IMG/VR virus record: IMGVR_UViG_3300042673_002211
Location: 1 to 64,000 of that record
Source of the DNA: a virus
Length of the DNA stretch: 64,000 nt
Strand: one strand, 5' to 3'
In this document: one piece after another, positions 35,995 through 45,434 of the stretch
Layout: each line of letters begins with the position of its first letter
Numbering within the stretch: position 1 is the first letter of the stretch
Position numbers and translations under genes: made by a program
Notes under the pieces: generated by a model
The model's input: the letters and a program-made list of their open reading frames with translations, nothing else
Database searches by the model: none
What the model was told of the DNA's origin: nothing

Positions 35995-36173
35995 TGCCCT
36001 ACATAATTCTAAAACACACTACTATACAGGATACCCCCCGTACTATTTTAGTAAATGATAGCGAGGGTATTGCTATGGAATTTGATTCACTAGATTATGC
36101 TCTTAAGCTAACTGAATTATTTCAGGCTAATACTGCCTCAGGTAATATTTACGAAGTAAAAGAAATAAAATGA
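35994..36173 (+). CDS. small hypothetical protein (59 aa)
   Basis: The ATG overlaps the QueE stop (TAATG) and the stop overlaps the next ATG (ATGA). The product starts MPYIILKHTTIQDTPRTILV and has an ITS-like pattern of two beta strands, a helix (SLDYALKLTELFQAN) and a final strand. Double coupling and ordinary composition favour a real gene. Function unknown. Confidence 0.6.
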   Translation: MPYIILKHTTIQDTPRTILVNDSEGIAMEFDSLDYALKLTELFQANTASGNIYEVKEIK

Positions 36174-36352
36174 TACCACACGGATACCTACAAAACCTAC
36201 ATCAACTTTGGGCTCTTAAAGTTCTTGAACCAGCTGGAGTTATAGCCGCTATTTATCCTTATGGATATAAGTTAAGTTATCTTAGTTTAGATGGGATAGG
36301 GATAGAAAAAGAAAATGAAAAATTTGAATTTCTTTATGGCAAAAGAATCTGA
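36170..36352 (+). CDS. small hypothetical protein (60 aa)
   Basis: Coupled to the genes on both sides by overlap. Reads MIPHGYLQNLHQLWALKVLE, then a hydrophobic PAGVIAAIYPYG stretch. No recognisable domain; possibly membrane-associated. Confidence 0.5.
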   Translation: MIPHGYLQNLHQLWALKVLEPAGVIAAIYPYGYKLSYLSLDGIGIEKENEKFEFLYGKRI

Positions 36353-36470
36353 AAATATAGTTTGCCACAACTGTTTAGATACTGTGGCTTTTAAAACAGC
36401 ATTTAGAGTAGAGAGGAATAACTTTGGTATTCCTCACTTTGTTTGGATTTGTAAAAAATGTAAAAAATGA
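36315..36470 (+). CDS. small zinc-ribbon protein (51 aa)
   Basis: Starts inside the previous ORF (or at the internal ATG 36336) and ends with ATGA overlapping HPRT. Two Cys pairs, VCHNC and ICKKC, 26 residues apart, form a treble-clef or ribbon-type zinc site. Likely a nucleic-acid or protein-binding adaptor; partner unknown. Confidence 0.6.
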   Translation: MKNLNFFMAKESENIVCHNCLDTVAFKTAFRVERNNFGIPHFVWICKKCKK

Positions 36471-36991
36471 TAGAATTATATTCAGCACACGATATAGATA
36501 TTAAAACTAAAATTATCGCCCAACAAATCTCTCGAGAACACCAATCCGATTCCACCCCAGTAGTGATGGTAGGGGTATTAAACGGAGCATTTATGTTTTA
36601 CTCTGATCTAGTTAGCAACATGGACATTGATGTAGAATGTGACTTTATTCGAGTTAAATCATATTCAGGTAAAGAACGAGGTAGCATCCAACTAACTAAA
36701 GACGTTGAAACATCAATACATGGTAAACACGTTTATCTAATAGATGATATTTTCGATTCAGGAGCTACTATGAAATTTTTAGCTAAATATTTTAATTTAA
36801 AAGGAGCTAAAACAATTCATATCGTTACTTTAGTAAAACGAGCTAAAAATGAATTTAAACCTATTGAATCACATAGCTATGTAGCTTCATTTAGGCATGC
36901 TTTCGAATGCGAAGACGAATGGTTAATTGGTTATGGGATGGATTCAACCGGAGGTTATAAAAGAAATTTGAAGTCAATTTTTGCTCTGTAA
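36467..36991 (+). CDS. hpt: hypoxanthine/guanine phosphoribosyltransferase
   Basis: A 174-residue type I PRTase. VYLIDDIFDSGATMKF is the PRPP-binding signature; GVLNGAFMFYSDL and FIRVKSYSGKERGS are HPRT-specific neighbours. It converts free guanine or hypoxanthine to GMP or IMP. In this context it could recycle guanine released when a DpdA-type enzyme swaps bases in DNA, feeding GTP back to FolE (inference). The preceding small ORF overlaps its start. Confidence 0.9.
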   Translation: MIELYSAHDIDIKTKIIAQQISREHQSDSTPVVMVGVLNGAFMFYSDLVSNMDIDVECDFIRVKSYSGKERGSIQLTKDVETSIHGKHVYLIDDIFDSGATMKFLAKYFNLKGAKTIHIVTLVKRAKNEFKPIESHSYVASFRHAFECEDEWLIGYGMDSTGGYKRNLKSIFAL

Positions 36992-37010
36992 AGATTGTTT
37001 CGTACATTTA
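36980..37010 (+). promoter_or_regulatory. putative Bacteroidota-type promoter before folE
   Basis: TTTG at 36980-36983, 19 nt, TACATTTA at 37003-37010, ending 16 nt before the FolE ATG. Shares TTCGTAYATTTA with two other leaders. The upstream box lies in the last codons of HPRT. Confidence 0.55.
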
Positions 37011-37025
37011 CGTAAAATAAGTTAT

Positions 37026-37730
37026 ATGGAAAACATTGAAAATAAACGTCGTAAGAAGTACGACAATATAGAGTGTGTTCAACCCGGCTTTGCCAATGGT
37101 GTTGCAGGAGATTTCCCACTCTCGGATGAGCAAAAACAACAGATGGTAGAAGAGGCAACCGAGCATTTTGGTAAGTTTCTTGATGCTTTAAAATGCGATT
37201 GGAGAAACGACCCTAATTCAATGGAAACCCCCCGTCGCGTAGCTAAAGCATACGTTTACGATTTGTGGAAGGGCCGCTACGAAAAATTCACTGAGATTAC
37301 TTCATTCCCCTCAGATGGTTATGATGGGATTGTTATTGAACGTAACATACCTCTTACCTCTATGTGTTCGCACCATCACCAAACTATTAATGGTGTAGTT
37401 CATATAGGATACATTGCAGGTGAAAACGGACGAGTTATTGGATTAAGTAAACTAAACCGCATTGTAGAACATTTTGGACGTAGAGGAGCTATTCAAGAGC
37501 AACTTACAACAGCTATTCACCAAGCAGTAGATAAGGTTTGCGAAGATAATCGGGGTGTAATTGTAACTGTGGTTGCTACTCACTCTTGCGTATCTTGCCG
37601 AGGTGTAAAACACCAAGGAGCAGCAATGGTAACTACTAAAGCCTCTGGAGTGTTTATGGACAATAATAACCAAGCACGTAAAGAATTCTTCGACTCACTT
37701 AAAATCAACAACGGACATGTCTCAATTTAA
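37026..37730 (+). CDS. folE: GTP cyclohydrolase I (FolE)
   Basis: From the ATG at 37026 the protein has 234 residues; an upstream in-frame TTG at 36981 would place the promoter-like element inside the gene. Conserved blocks: NSMETPRRVAKAYVYDLWKG, SMCSHHHQTINGVVHIGYI with the zinc Cys and His, GLSKLNRIVEHFGRR, and HSCVSCRGVKHQGA with the second zinc Cys. It makes dihydroneopterin triphosphate from GTP, the entry to preQ0. It overlaps the next gene by 14 nt. Confidence 0.94.
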   Translation: MENIENKRRKKYDNIECVQPGFANGVAGDFPLSDEQKQQMVEEATEHFGKFLDALKCDWRNDPNSMETPRRVAKAYVYDLWKGRYEKFTEITSFPSDGYDGIVIERNIPLTSMCSHHHQTINGVVHIGYIAGENGRVIGLSKLNRIVEHFGRRGAIQEQLTTAIHQAVDKVCEDNRGVIVTVVATHSCVSCRGVKHQGAAMVTTKASGVFMDNNNQARKEFFDSLKINNGHVSI

Positions 37731-38334
37731 AGATTTAATCACTATTGAACTAATTAATAGTTTAGGTAAACTTCGCTCATTCAATGATCGAGATGAAGCC
37801 ACTCGTAATCCTGAAATGGATTGGGCTGAAATTACAGCAGAAAGAATCGCAAATTTATTTAATTCACAATATGTACCATTCGTCAGCGAGGTTGAAGAGT
37901 TCAATAGCTTAATGAATAAACCAAACAACTATGAACCAGTTATACCAGCCAAACATGAATGGGATTTTATCTACAACTTCATTCTGGAAGAACTTGAGGA
38001 GTATAAACATGCTTGCGAAACAGAAAACATCGTGGAAGTTTTGGATGCACTGTGTGACATTGCTTACGTATCCATTGGGAATGGTGCTATGCTTCATGGT
38101 CTTAAGGATAAAATTTGGCCAGCCTATATGGAAGTTCAGGCATCAAATCTTTCAAAAGCTTGCTCTACACAAGACGAGGCACAAAAGACTGTTGAAATCC
38201 GTTCACAAGAACAAGGCGAAGGCTGTCACTATGAACAGGTTGTTGACAAGTATATTGTATATCGTACTCGAGACAGAAAGGTAATGAAATCAGTAAATTA
38301 CTTCAAACCAGATTTGAAGCAATTTTTTAGCTAA
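37717..38334 (+). CDS. MazG-like all-alpha NTP pyrophosphohydrolase
   Basis: A 205-residue protein with the MazG/PRA-PH pattern: ILEELEEYKHACETENIVEV gives the E-x-x-E metal site and LDALCDIAYVSIGNG the E/D-x-x-D half. The helical C-terminal part contains VQASNLSKACST. These enzymes hydrolyse NTPs or dNTPs to monophosphates and may alter nucleotide pools or (p)ppGpp. Here it sits between FolE and the polymerase, so it may remove unwanted dNTPs. It overlaps the polymerase start by 1 nt. Confidence 0.75.
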   Translation: MSQFKDLITIELINSLGKLRSFNDRDEATRNPEMDWAEITAERIANLFNSQYVPFVSEVEEFNSLMNKPNNYEPVIPAKHEWDFIYNFILEELEEYKHACETENIVEVLDALCDIAYVSIGNGAMLHGLKDKIWPAYMEVQASNLSKACSTQDEAQKTVEIRSQEQGEGCHYEQVVDKYIVYRTRDRKVMKSVNYFKPDLKQFFS

Positions 38335-40172
38335 TGAGTTATAAATCTTGTTTTGTTCAACCCCTTAAGGATAAAAACTATAAAGTTCACTTATGGGATG
38401 ATGGTGGTTATCAAACATTTACGTGGCAATACTCTGCTTATCTAGAGTGCGATAGTCATGATGCTGATAAAAACATTAGAGGACTTAAACAAGAATCTCT
38501 TCGTAAAATAAACGGATGGGATAAAGACAATCCTAAATTACATTTTCACGATATGAGACCTTACCAAAGGTTTTTAATCGATATGTACGGGACAAATGAC
38601 GAGCCTTCCGTAACCCACCAAGAAGTATTCTTTGATATCGAATGTGAAATGGGAGGAGCGCTTACAGAAGACTATATTCGAAGTGCTCCAAAACCAATCA
38701 CCTCAATAGCTTGGTGGCACAAGCAAAAAGACGAATGGAAAATTCTTATTTTAGATAAAAAAGGTGAGCTACAACAAGATAAAGAGGGTAACAGAGAGAT
38801 TATTCCTGTTAAAACAGAAAAAGCCTTACTTGAGGCATTCATAACACACCTCCGCGAAATTAATCCGGATATACTAGTTGGTTACAATAGCGATTACTTT
38901 GATATTCCTTACCTATACTACCGTATTTGTAATGTATTTGATAAAGAAGTAGCAAACATGCTGTCTCCAATCGGAATTGTAATGGATGAATCCGAATGGA
39001 ATAGAGACGGTTGGCTTAAAATTGCGGGTATCGAGTCTTTAGACTACATGAAATTCCATAAAAAGTTTAGCTTTAAGGACGAACCATCATATAAGCTAGA
39101 TGCGTTAGGAAAAAAGTACGTAAACATGGAAAAAATTACGTACGAGGGTAGTTTGGATCGTTTATTCAAAGAAGATAAACAAAAGTTTATAGCCTATAAC
39201 TTTAGGGACGTAGAGATTTTAAAGGCATTGGACGAGAAATTCCAATACCTACCTTTGATAAAAAACCTAGCACATAAAGGTAAAATCAACTATTCAGACG
39301 TCTATAAAAATAGTATGATCCATGACGGAGCTATTTCAGCTTACTTATTATCTCAAGGTATTATACCTCCTCCAAGAGATAGAAACCCTATTATTAAAAA
39401 GAATTACGCAGGTGGTTACTTGTTTTGCCCTAAAGCAGGACTATATAAGTATATGTTTGACGAGGATTTAACCTCGCTATACCCTTCTATTATTAGGTCT
39501 TTAAATATTGGTAAGGAAACGTTAGTGGCTCGGATTTTAATTCCGGATGAGAAAGTAGTAGTAGAAAATAAAGAGATTTTTAATTGCAGGTACGGGTTAA
39601 ATGATCTAATGAAAATGGATCCTAATCTTGAGTTTACGGTTCAAAATGCTAAACGTAAAACCATGCAGATGAAAGTCTATGAGATTATAAATCTAATTAG
39701 GGAATCTGGATTAGCGGTCTCGGCAAACGGGGTTTTATATAGAACAGATTTTGATTCGGTACTTAAAACGATTTTGGCAAAATGGTTTGACGAGAGAGTC
39801 GTCTACAAAGATAAAATGAAGCAAGCCTACAAAGCGGGCAACAAAGCAGACGGTGAAAAATTTCACTTGATGCAACATACCATGAAAATCCTTTTGAACT
39901 CTCTATACGGGGCTACAGCTTTGGGTTCATTTAGATATGGTAACGTAATTTTGAGTGAAAGTATTACTTTATCTGGTCAACGGATTATCCAGGAATCAGC
40001 TTTGTTTGCTAACACTCATATGAATAAAGTAATGAAGGGAGAAATAGAATTTTCTCAATCCCCCCAACCCAAATATCAAGAATCTGGTTCAATTCCAAAT
40101 GAATTAAAAGAAACAATTTGGGATGAGAATAGTAAAAATTTTAGAAATTTAGCAACACACAATTTTGGATAA
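38334..40172 (+). CDS. family B DNA polymerase (gp43), N-terminal half: exonuclease, motifs A and B
   Basis: A 612-residue chain holding the proofreading exonuclease (Exo I FFDIECEMG near 98, Exo II VGYNSDYFDIPY near 182, Exo III AYNFRDVEI near 287), motif A DEDLTSLYPSIIRS near 376 and motif B LLNSLYGATALGSFRYGN near 519. It ends with about 40 extra residues after NKVMKGEI, then stops. Motif C, with the second catalytic Asp, is in a separate gene at 40656. The two chains must associate to make an active site. Together they have 921 residues, close to T4 gp43 (898). Confidence 0.93.
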   Translation: MSYKSCFVQPLKDKNYKVHLWDDGGYQTFTWQYSAYLECDSHDADKNIRGLKQESLRKINGWDKDNPKLHFHDMRPYQRFLIDMYGTNDEPSVTHQEVFFDIECEMGGALTEDYIRSAPKPITSIAWWHKQKDEWKILILDKKGELQQDKEGNREIIPVKTEKALLEAFITHLREINPDILVGYNSDYFDIPYLYYRICNVFDKEVANMLSPIGIVMDESEWNRDGWLKIAGIESLDYMKFHKKFSFKDEPSYKLDALGKKYVNMEKITYEGSLDRLFKEDKQKFIAYNFRDVEILKALDEKFQYLPLIKNLAHKGKINYSDVYKNSMIHDGAISAYLLSQGIIPPPRDRNPIIKKNYAGGYLFCPKAGLYKYMFDEDLTSLYPSIIRSLNIGKETLVARILIPDEKVVVENKEIFNCRYGLNDLMKMDPNLEFTVQNAKRKTMQMKVYEIINLIRESGLAVSANGVLYRTDFDSVLKTILAKWFDERVVYKDKMKQAYKAGNKADGEKFHLMQHTMKILLNSLYGATALGSFRYGNVILSESITLSGQRIIQESALFANTHMNKVMKGEIEFSQSPQPKYQESGSIPNELKETIWDENSKNFRNLATHNFG

Positions 40173-40193
40173 TAAAAATAAAATAACACTATA

Positions 40194-40457
40194 ATGGAAA
40201 ATAAAATTTCAAAACAAACAATCAGATCAGGAGTATCTATTTTTTTATTAGATGAAAAACTTGATAAAGATACTATCATCAGTAAATCTGAAAAATGGTC
40301 AGATAAAGAGATATTATTCTTTAGGAAAATGCTTAGACAAGGGGGGCGCTTTAGTATTAAAGGAGAAAAATTCTATATTACTGTTCCCGAACAAATCTAT
40401 AACCAAAAAGGTGAGATTGAAGGAGTATTCCATAATGAAGAGGAAAGCAACTCTTGA
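40194..40457 (+). CDS. small hypothetical protein between the polymerase halves
   Basis: An 87-residue basic protein (SKSEKWSDKEILFFRKMLRQ; GGRFSIKGEKFYITVPEQ) that looks like a short helix plus beta hairpin. It starts 21 nt after the polymerase N-half and overlaps the Smr-like gene by 23 nt. Not a recognisable homing endonuclease. Function unknown; it could be part of a mobile insert or a bridging subunit. Confidence 0.6.
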   Translation: MENKISKQTIRSGVSIFLLDEKLDKDTIISKSEKWSDKEILFFRKMLRQGGRFSIKGEKFYITVPEQIYNQKGEIEGVFHNEEESNS

Positions 40458-40659
40458 TCTACACAGAGTTAAACACGCTGATGTTGAGGATAAGTTGATT
40501 GATTTTTTCTTTTGGCAAAAATTTGATTTTAAAGGGATAAATATTATAACCGGTAATTCTAAAAAAATGCAAGAAATAGTTATGGATTTCCTTGACAAAT
40601 ATGAATTTAAGTATTATATTTCGTCTCATAATTTAGGAGAAATAGTAGTAGTAGGATGA
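40435..40659 (+). CDS. stand-alone Smr-like domain protein
   Basis: Seventy-four residues from the ATG at 40435. ATLDLHRVKHADVEDKLIDF corresponds to the LDLHG helix of Smr (MutS2 C-terminal) domains, and INIITGNSKKMQEIVMDFL to the second motif (usually HGxG, here TGNS). Smr domains bind or nick branched DNA or cleave RNA. The stop overlaps the start of the polymerase C-half (ATGA), so this insert is translationally coupled to the polymerase. Confidence 0.65.
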   Translation: MKRKATLDLHRVKHADVEDKLIDFFFWQKFDFKGINIITGNSKKMQEIVMDFLDKYEFKYYISSHNLGEIVVVG

Positions 40660-41585
40660 TTAATTTAGAAAGTACACCTTGGTTTATTTGCAAGGAAGGG
40701 GACACTAACTATTGTGCCTACGTTGATACAGACTCCAATTATTATAATGCCGAGCCTATACTTAGACATCTTTATCCTAATTTTGATGAAATGGGTGAAG
40801 AGGAAAGAGACAACAAGCTTGAAGAAATTGCCCTTAAATATCAAGACTTAATTACGGATTATTATTCCGAAATGTCTACAGACGTATTTAACGTTCCTGT
40901 TCATCATTTTGATATGAAGACCGAATGTATAATTCGTTCGGCTTACTTTAGAGCGACTCGAAGATATGCTCAATGGATTACTAAAAAAGAAGGTGAAGTT
41001 AAAAACGAGCTAGATATTAAAGGTCTGGAGTTTATGAAAGCTAACTTCCCACCAATTTTTGGGAAATTTTTTAATAAGATTTTAAAATCTGCTCTTACAG
41101 GTACCCAACAAGGTGAAATTGATAAATGGCTTTTAGATTTTAGAAAATATATAATGTCTAAAGAATGCGATATTGCAATTTTAGGTAACCCAACTTCGGT
41201 AAAAACCCTAAATGCTTATATTCAAAGTGCACCTAAACCTGGAGAAATGTTTTCTTTAATTAAATCAAAAGCACCAGCTCCAGTTAAAGCAGCTATTAAA
41301 TATAATGATTTATTGTCGTTTTGGGGTCTAGATAAACAACATTCTCGTATTGTACAGGGTGATAAGATTAAATGGATTTATTTAAGAGACAATCCATATA
41401 GAATTGAAGCACTTGCATTTTTAGATTTTGATATGCCAGAAAAGATTCGTATATTATTGGATGAATATGCAGATAAACACAAATCATTTGAATCGATTTT
41501 GGAAAGTAAGCTAGAAGGTTTTTACCATGACCTGGGTTGGTCATTAAATTTGAACCCATATAGAAATATGTTTTTTAGTTTTTAA
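40656..41585 (+). CDS. family B DNA polymerase (gp43), C-terminal half: motif C, thumb
   Basis: A 309-residue chain starting just before motif C. CAYVDTDSNYY at residues 20-30 supplies the catalytic Asp pair, and KTECIIRSAYFRATRRYAQW the KxY-type segment. The rest is the thumb, ending GWSLNLNPYRNMFFSF, a PIP-like end that could touch the sliding clamp encoded next. Too much is conserved for a decayed fragment. Split gp43 is known in some Aeromonas T4-like phages. Confidence 0.92.
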   Translation: MINLESTPWFICKEGDTNYCAYVDTDSNYYNAEPILRHLYPNFDEMGEEERDNKLEEIALKYQDLITDYYSEMSTDVFNVPVHHFDMKTECIIRSAYFRATRRYAQWITKKEGEVKNELDIKGLEFMKANFPPIFGKFFNKILKSALTGTQQGEIDKWLLDFRKYIMSKECDIAILGNPTSVKTLNAYIQSAPKPGEMFSLIKSKAPAPVKAAIKYNDLLSFWGLDKQHSRIVQGDKIKWIYLRDNPYRIEALAFLDFDMPEKIRILLDEYADKHKSFESILESKLEGFYHDLGWSLNLNPYRNMFFSF

Positions 41586-41588
41586 AAT

Positions 41589-42326
41589 ATGATAAATAAA
41601 GGAGAACTACAGTCAACTATCTCAAAATATAATTTGGGAGGAATGATTGATGCTGTAAAATGGACAGTTCAAAATAAACATCTTACAATTAAATTTAACG
41701 CACCCACTAAGGATATGATTGGGGAGATAACGCATACTTCTTTTGATATAGAGGATTGCGAAATTGCTATTTATAATACCTCTCAGTTAGATAAACTGTT
41801 AGCTATTACCTCGGGTGATGTTAACCTACAATTAGAAAAAATAGGTAAAATATTTGGTAGATTAGTAATCGAGGATACAAATTATAAACTTAATTACTCA
41901 CTATCTGATCTTTTATTAATCCAAAAACCAGGTACAGTAATGGACCCAGACAACTATATTGTTGAAAGTGTCCTCGAATCAGATGCTATTTCGGCTGTTA
42001 TTAGGGCTAAAAATGCTCTACAAAGCGATAACGTAAACTTTACTATCACCACAAATTTTGATGGTGAGCAGGTATTAACAATGATATTTGGTGATAACTC
42101 AACACACACACATAAGGTGGAGTATATCGTTCCTAATACGGTTATAACGGGCAACCAATATAATTTCAACACCCCATTCAATTCTGAAATGATCCGCGTT
42201 ATATTCGCAAATAACAAAGATGCGAATAAAGCCTATATGAGCTTAAATATAAATGGATTGCTTAGACTTATATTTGAGGGTGATAAATGGAAAAGTACTT
42301 ACTATATTATAGGAACCACTAATTAA
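41589..42326 (+). CDS. sliding clamp (gp45-like)
   Basis: A 245-residue DNA clamp. Two repeats of the clamp fold are visible in the strand pattern (DAVKWTVQNKHLTIKFNAPT in the first, VNFTITTNFDGEQVLTMIFG in the second), and the end NGLLRLIFEGDKWKSTYYI matches T4 gp45-type proteins. Residues SQLDKLLAI and SMVIRV-like strands follow the usual order. It follows the polymerase C-half by 3 nt; the loader genes are at 45418 and 46893. Confidence 0.85.
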   Translation: MINKGELQSTISKYNLGGMIDAVKWTVQNKHLTIKFNAPTKDMIGEITHTSFDIEDCEIAIYNTSQLDKLLAITSGDVNLQLEKIGKIFGRLVIEDTNYKLNYSLSDLLLIQKPGTVMDPDNYIVESVLESDAISAVIRAKNALQSDNVNFTITTNFDGEQVLTMIFGDNSTHTHKVEYIVPNTVITGNQYNFNTPFNSEMIRVIFANNKDANKAYMSLNINGLLRLIFEGDKWKSTYYIIGTTN

Positions 42327-42354
42327 TAATATTTATTATGGACATAAAATTGTA

Positions 42355-42364
42355 GCTAGGGCAC
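42355..42364 (+). repeat. left arm of 10-bp inverted repeat flanking hsp20
   Basis: GCTAGGGCAC; its exact reverse complement GTGCCCTAGC lies at 42871-42880. The arms lie 56 nt before and 20 nt after the small heat-shock gene. Confidence 0.5.
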
Positions 42365-42386
42365 AAAGTTATGTTAATGTTTAACC

Positions 42387-42403
42387 GCTGATCTTCGGAC
42401 AGC
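42387..42403 (+). promoter_or_regulatory. UUCG-tetraloop hairpin in the hsp20 leader
   Basis: GCTG-A-TC and GACAGC pair around a TTCG loop closed by C-G, with one bulged A: a small but very stable RNA hairpin, 17 nt before the Hsp20 ATG. It may shape mRNA stability or translation; temperature control is possible but not shown. Confidence 0.45.
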
Positions 42404-42419
42404 ACAAATTTAAAATGAT

Positions 42420-42851
42420 ATGAGTACATTATTTTTTGAGAGACATATCTCACCATTTGATCTCTTATTTAGAGATTTCTTTAAGTCTGAACTAGACTTT
42501 CAACCGGCTAATGAAGCCAAAATTTCCCACCCTGTAGATATTTACGAAAATAAGGACGGACTGCATTTCGAAATTGCATGTACGGGTCTTACTAAATCTG
42601 ATATTGAAATCAATATCGAAGGGGATATCCTTAAAATCAGTTATAATAAATCAAAGGACGAAACATGTTGTGAAGTAGATGATTGCAAATACATTCACAA
42701 AGGAATTGCAAAGCGTTCTTTTAATTTAGGTTATAAAGTCGCTTCCAAGTTTAATCTCCCAGAATCATCAGCTGAAATGAAAGATGGACTTCTTAAGATT
42801 TCAGTACCGTTTGCTGAAGAATCAAAACCAAAATCACTTAAAATAAAGTAA
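42420..42851 (+). CDS. small heat-shock protein, Hsp20/alpha-crystallin family
   Basis: A 143-residue ATP-independent holdase. The alpha-crystallin domain runs from HPVDIYENKDGLHFEIACTG to ADMKDGLLKISVP-like strands near the end (AEMKDGLLKISVPF), with the usual GxLxI-type motif as DGLLKI. The C-terminal I-x-I motif is weak. It has its own leader and lies next to the chaperonin genes. T4-like cyanophages also carry Hsp20; here it would hold unfolded virion proteins for GroEL. Confidence 0.9.
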   Translation: MSTLFFERHISPFDLLFRDFFKSELDFQPANEAKISHPVDIYENKDGLHFEIACTGLTKSDIEINIEGDILKISYNKSKDETCCEVDDCKYIHKGIAKRSFNLGYKVASKFNLPESSAEMKDGLLKISVPFAEESKPKSLKIK

Positions 42852-42870
42852 TAGTTTTCGATTAAAAACG

Positions 42871-42880
42871 TGCCCTAGCG
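42871..42880 (+). repeat. right arm of 10-bp inverted repeat flanking hsp20
   Basis: GTGCCCTAGC, exact reverse complement of 42355-42364. A promoter-like TCGTATATTCAC (42891-42902) follows, related to the shared TTCGTAYATTTA block but without a clear upstream TTTG. Confidence 0.5.
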
Positions 42881-42921
42881 CAATTTTGGTCGTATATTCA
42901 CGTTATAATTAAATAAATGTT

Positions 42922-43205
42922 ATGAGGACAAAAGAATCCAAACAGTACACTCGCTATATCAAAGACCCCCTAATTGAACCATACTATATTCAATTAGATG
43001 ACTATTGTTATGCGGTGCAAAAAGGTATTACCGCTGGAGAAAGCGGTAAAGAATACCAACAAACCCTTGGATATTATACTAGTCTAAGCAATGCGCTTGA
43101 AGCCATTGCTCGAGATGAAGCTATGAGTGTCAGCTATGACACGATCCAAGAATTTATCAACACCTATAATCAAATCATGAATCGTTTAAGTAAAATCATT
43201 AAAAT

Positions 43206-43209
<4 letters not shown>
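42922..43209 (+). CDS. hypothetical protein preceding groES
   Basis: A 95-residue protein (YIQLDDYCYAVQKGITAGES; YYTSLSNALEAIARDEAMSV). A short beta hairpin followed by a helix resembles small phage proteins that report per-gene parameters, but I recognise no family. Its stop overlaps the GroES start by 4 nt, so it belongs to the chaperonin operon. Confidence 0.65.
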
Positions 43210-45173
<1,964 letters not shown>

Positions 45174-45174
<1 letters not shown>

Positions 45175-45434
45175 TGGAATCCCAACAAGTAGAAAGAAAT
45201 ATTCAAATCGCTGAGAGAGTTCCACCTGGTGACAGGTGGAAACTCCTTAACGGTGAGAAAATTTATGATTCATTAACTGAGGTGTTAAATGCTTGGTACC
45301 AACAAGCAACCTCTAAACCTCAAGCATTTAGGCTTGAGCCTATTAATGGGAAGTTGTATATTATTACAACCGAAGAAATAGAAATTCCAAAACCTGAACC
45401 CAAGAAGTACGACCTATATGGTGATTTCGAATAA
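45174..45434 (+). CDS. small hypothetical protein between groEL and clamp loader
   Basis: An 86-residue protein. ERVPPGDRWKLLNGEKIYDS, then SLTEVLNAWYQQATSKPQAF and FRLEPINGKLYIITTEE: a small alpha/beta unit with an acidic, Pro-rich end. Coupled by 1-nt and 17-nt overlaps to its neighbours. Function unknown. Confidence 0.65.

Noticed and set aside
40050-40660. Group I intron in the polymerase gene
   Set aside because: I could not recognise conserved core elements by eye and the insert is filled with coupled coding frames. Left as an alternative in the finding, not called.
38334-41585. Intein at the polymerase split
   Set aside because: Intein insertion at motif C of family B polymerases is well known, but the N-half ends without splice-junction residues and the insert holds two ordinary overlapping genes with their own starts; no HINT-type sequence is visible.
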